Source: Planctomycetota bacterium
GTDB lineage: Bacteria; Planctomycetota; Phycisphaerae; Sedimentisphaerales; SM23-30
Assembly (NCBI GenBank): GCA_029573975.1
Contig: JAKQBU010000584.1
Location: 1-8,140, forward strand
DNA length: 8,140 nucleotides
Direction of reading: 5' to 3'
This document shows, piece after piece, positions 7,214-8,140 of this stretch; the stretch's first letter is position 1; each line of letters starts with the position of its first letter. The notes below the pieces were generated by a model that was not told where the DNA came from, did no database searches, and was given only the letters and a program-made list of their open reading frames with translations. The position numbers were made by a program, and so were the translations under genes.

Positions 7214-7431
7214 TTATCGGACCACAATAAATAATAGCAGCTTAAATTAAATGTAAGTTATTGAATAGCAATAGAATACGATTTTAGGTACGGCTTTCCC
7301 CGGTGGGAAATTTTCCGGATACCATACTAATTATATAGGGAATTGGCCTGCGCTCGCCAGGTCCGGTCCTGTTTATCCCCAAAAAAATTTAACAATTTCC
7401 TTGTTATTGTTTCAAAAAAATAATTTTAATG

Positions 7432-7461
7432 TTGACTTATAACTAGTGAACCGTCTATTAT
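7432..7461 (+). promoter_or_regulatory. Strong-looking plus-strand sigma70 promoter
   Basis: TTGACT (7432-7437) and TATTAT (7456-7461) are separated by 18 bp, each matching five of six consensus bases. The 50 bp upstream are very AT-rich with two A7 runs (7381-7387 and 7414-7420), as in UP elements that bind the RNA polymerase alpha subunits. Transcription would begin near 7468, pointing away from the T2SS operon and towards the exported-protein ORF about 310 nt downstream. Confidence 0.6.
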
Positions 7462-7467
7462 AGGTGT

Positions 7468-7775
7468 AACACGTATATGGTATGGACTATAAAAAGTTAG
7501 TACCAAGGGAAAAACCATAACAAAGGATGGTTGAAAAAGAAGAAATGACAAAAGTTTATAAGCAGTGAGGCAGGAAGGGAGAAAACTCAATCTTCCACTT
7601 CTTGACCTCTCTATGGCGTGCTGACGAAATCTCCAGATAGCGGTTTGCCGCTGCGCTTCGGATTTCAAGGCAGGTTTCGTTAGGATTTTCGGCTCGTTTG
7701 TTTCACGGATGATGTGCGTTCACTGGTTCCGAGGAAGGTGCGCGGCTGCATTTGATGGTGCGCCATCCGTGAAGA
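7468..7775 (+). promoter_or_regulatory. Candidate structured 5' leader RNA
   Basis: No substantial ORF is visible between the promoter and the exported-protein ORF, but inverted repeats are dense. AACCAT/ATGGTT occurs at 7513-7518 and 7527-7532. A nested GGAAG..GAG-AAAA-CTC..CTTCC spans 7573-7596, possibly closed by GAGG/CCTC (7567-7570 and 7606-7609). AGCGG-TTTG-CCGCT lies at 7639-7652, flanked by GAAATC/GATTTC. TTCACGGATG (7702-7711) pairs exactly with CATCCGTGAA (7764-7773). CTGACGAAATC (7621-7631) could instead pair over 11 positions, with two G-U pairs, to GGTTTCGTTAG (7673-7683), which excludes the GAAATC/GATTTC pairing. I do not recognise a known riboswitch class. It could be a regulatory leader, an independent small RNA, or untranslated sequence with chance pairing. 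Confidence 0.3.
7702..7773. repeat. 10-bp perfect inverted repeat just before the exported-protein ORF
   Basis: TTCACGGATG at 7702-7711 and CATCCGTGAA at 7764-7773 are exact reverse complements, 52 bases apart. Inside, GGTGCGC occurs twice (7737-7743 and 7757-7763). The right arm ends two bases before the possible TTG start at 7776, so folding could affect translation of that ORF. Confidence 0.6.
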
Positions 7776-7807
7776 TTGGAATTTCGATACGGAGAAAAGA
7801 AGATTAG
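7709..7807 (+). CDS. Possible 32-codon upstream ORF
   Basis: An ATG-ATG pair (7709-7714) opens a reading frame encoding a basic, Cys-containing peptide (MMCVHWFRG... ending IRRKED) that stops with TAG at 7805-7807. The stop lies inside the beginning of the exported-protein ORF in another frame, and GGAG at 7791-7794 sits just before it. This geometry would suit translational coupling. No family is recognised, there is no clear ribosome binding site, and part of it coincides with the inverted repeat. It may be a chance ORF. Confidence 0.15.
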   Translation: MMCVHWFRGRCAAAFDGAPSVKIGISIRRKED

Positions 7808-8140
7808 CCCGTCGTTATCGAAATATTTCAGTTCGCTAGCGGTACTGTTGCTATCCGCGGGGTATGCCTGCGCTTTGCCCACGATAGGCGGACAAGCCGA
7901 AGGTCTGGCTGACGAAAGCCCGTCGGGATGCAATCAGGCGGCAACTGCAGCGGATGAGAGCCTGTTTACTTGCAGTTCCTTGCATACGGCCGTTTTTGCC
8001 GAGATCAACAGAATATTGTTTCAGCCGCCCAACCCGACTAACCCGACCGAATCGAGCGGCCAAACTGCCCATCTTGCGTCATCGTTACACCTTTCCTATC
8101 CTGACATGACGCAGGGGAATGGGGCGGCGAATTTGCCGGC
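7776..8140 (+). CDS. Predicted exported protein, N-terminal part (runs off the right edge)
   Basis: The frame stays open for 121 complete codons, from just after a TGA at 7770-7772 to the window end. Early in the frame it reads KKISPSLSKYF followed by the hydrophobic run SSLAVLLLSAGYACA and then LPTIGGQ: basic n-region, hydrophobic core and an A-x-A cleavage site after ACA. The visible mature part has two cysteines 14 residues apart, a PPNPTNPTE stretch and many Ala, Ser, Thr, Gln and Asn residues. There is no ATG start. The conventional choice is TTG at 7776, with a poor ribosome binding site. The best Shine-Dalgarno, GGAG at 7791-7794, is eight bases before an ATT (7803-7805), which would give a neat 24-residue signal peptide. 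A damaged start or sequencing error is also possible. I recognise no family; a faint likeness to N-termini of some autotransporter-type outer-membrane proteins is only an impression. Confidence 0.5.
   Translation, partial: MEFRYGEKKISPSLSKYFSSLAVLLLSAGYACALPTIGGQAEGLADESPSGCNQAATAADESLFTCSSLHTAVFAEINRILFQPPNPTNPTESSGQTAHLASSLHLSYPDMTQGNGAANLP

Larger units (their letters stand above)
7087..7430. other. Intergenic region upstream of the T2SS operon, gene-free
   Basis: I see no credible coding region here in either strand. The stretch becomes AT-rich from about 7200. It contains the T2SS promoter candidates, a palindrome at 7176-7199, a 6-bp inverted repeat with a 4-base loop at 7295-7310 (TTTCCC/GGGAAA), and a short TGGC/GCCA hairpin at about 7344-7360. 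In the gspC leader, ATCGCC (minus strand 7160-7155) can pair with GGCGAT (7108-7103), enclosing a smaller TGGG/CCCA hairpin. None has the GC stem plus T-run of an intrinsic terminator. Confidence 0.6.

Noticed and set aside
7295..7314. TTTCCC-CGGT-GGGAAA followed by TTTT as a terminator
   Set aside because: The stem has only six base pairs, half of them A-T, and four T residues follow. This is too weak for an intrinsic terminator, and no plus-strand gene ends before it.
7527..7568. 13-codon ORF (MVEKEEMTKVYKQ) as a leader peptide
   Set aside because: Its start lies inside a hairpin arm, it has no regulatory codon run, and an ORF this short is expected by chance.
7426..7668. 80-codon minus-strand open frame with a hydrophobic stretch
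   Set aside because: It covers the strong plus-strand promoter and the AT-rich leader, where hydrophobic codons arise by composition. No ribosome binding site or family resemblance was seen.
7468..7775. A cyclic-di-GMP, cobalamin or other known riboswitch, or a group II intron end
   Set aside because: I looked for the conserved cores of these classes on both strands and did not find them. A model search could still overturn this.
7703..8072. Two overlapping minus-strand open frames (7703-7933 and 7851-8072)
   Set aside because: They are opposite the plus-strand frame with the signal peptide, which explains the region better. Their translations are Arg/Ser-rich and lack motifs.
7087..8140. 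Insertion sequence or transposase remnant in the right part
   Set aside because: No transposase motif, terminal inverted repeat pair or target-site duplication could be seen.

Overview
This window holds most of a type II secretion system (T2SS) operon on the minus strand of a diderm (Gram-negative) bacterium. The outer-membrane secretin, the GspC linker and the prepilin-type pseudopilins all imply an outer membrane. The DNA has intermediate GC content in the genes and a distinctly AT-rich patch at about 7200-7560. I cannot fix the taxon. A Desulfobacterota-like or proteobacterial host is plausible, but that is a guess.

Reading the minus strand from right to left, the order is gspC (7086-6181), gspD (6145-3884), gspE (3862-2255), gspF (2268-1060), gspG (1046-615), gspI (464-60) and the first 21 codons of gspJ (63-1, running off the left edge). 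Most junctions are very tight: 14-bp and 4-bp overlaps and gaps of 13-35 bp. The exception is about 150 bp between gspG and gspI, where gspH normally sits. It has no gspH, only a possible 26-codon ORF. GspC links the inner-membrane platform to the secretin GspD. GspE is the cytoplasmic ATPase and GspF the polytopic platform protein. GspG is the major pseudopilin, and GspI and GspJ are tip pseudopilins. gspK, L and M, the prepilin peptidase and any gspH are not in view.

Three proteins differ from the textbook pattern. GspD has a lipobox-like cysteine and a Pro/Ser/Glu-rich linker of about 115 residues before its N0 domain. GspF lacks the usual N-terminal signature segment. gspI and gspJ share an exact 24-bp stretch in their signal-helix coding regions.

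From 7087 to about 7775 I see no convincing conventional gene. This 690-bp intergenic region lies between gspC and a plus-strand ORF. It contains candidate minus-strand promoters for the T2SS operon, one overlapping a palindrome. It also has a good sigma70-like plus-strand promoter (7432-7461) and about 300 nt of leader with several inverted repeats, including two mutually exclusive pairings. The leader runs into an ORF (7776 to the right edge) that encodes a convincing signal peptide but has no ATG start. It may use TTG or, less conventionally, ATT. Its product is unknown. Its position beside the operon makes an outer-membrane protein or a secretion substrate possible, without proof.
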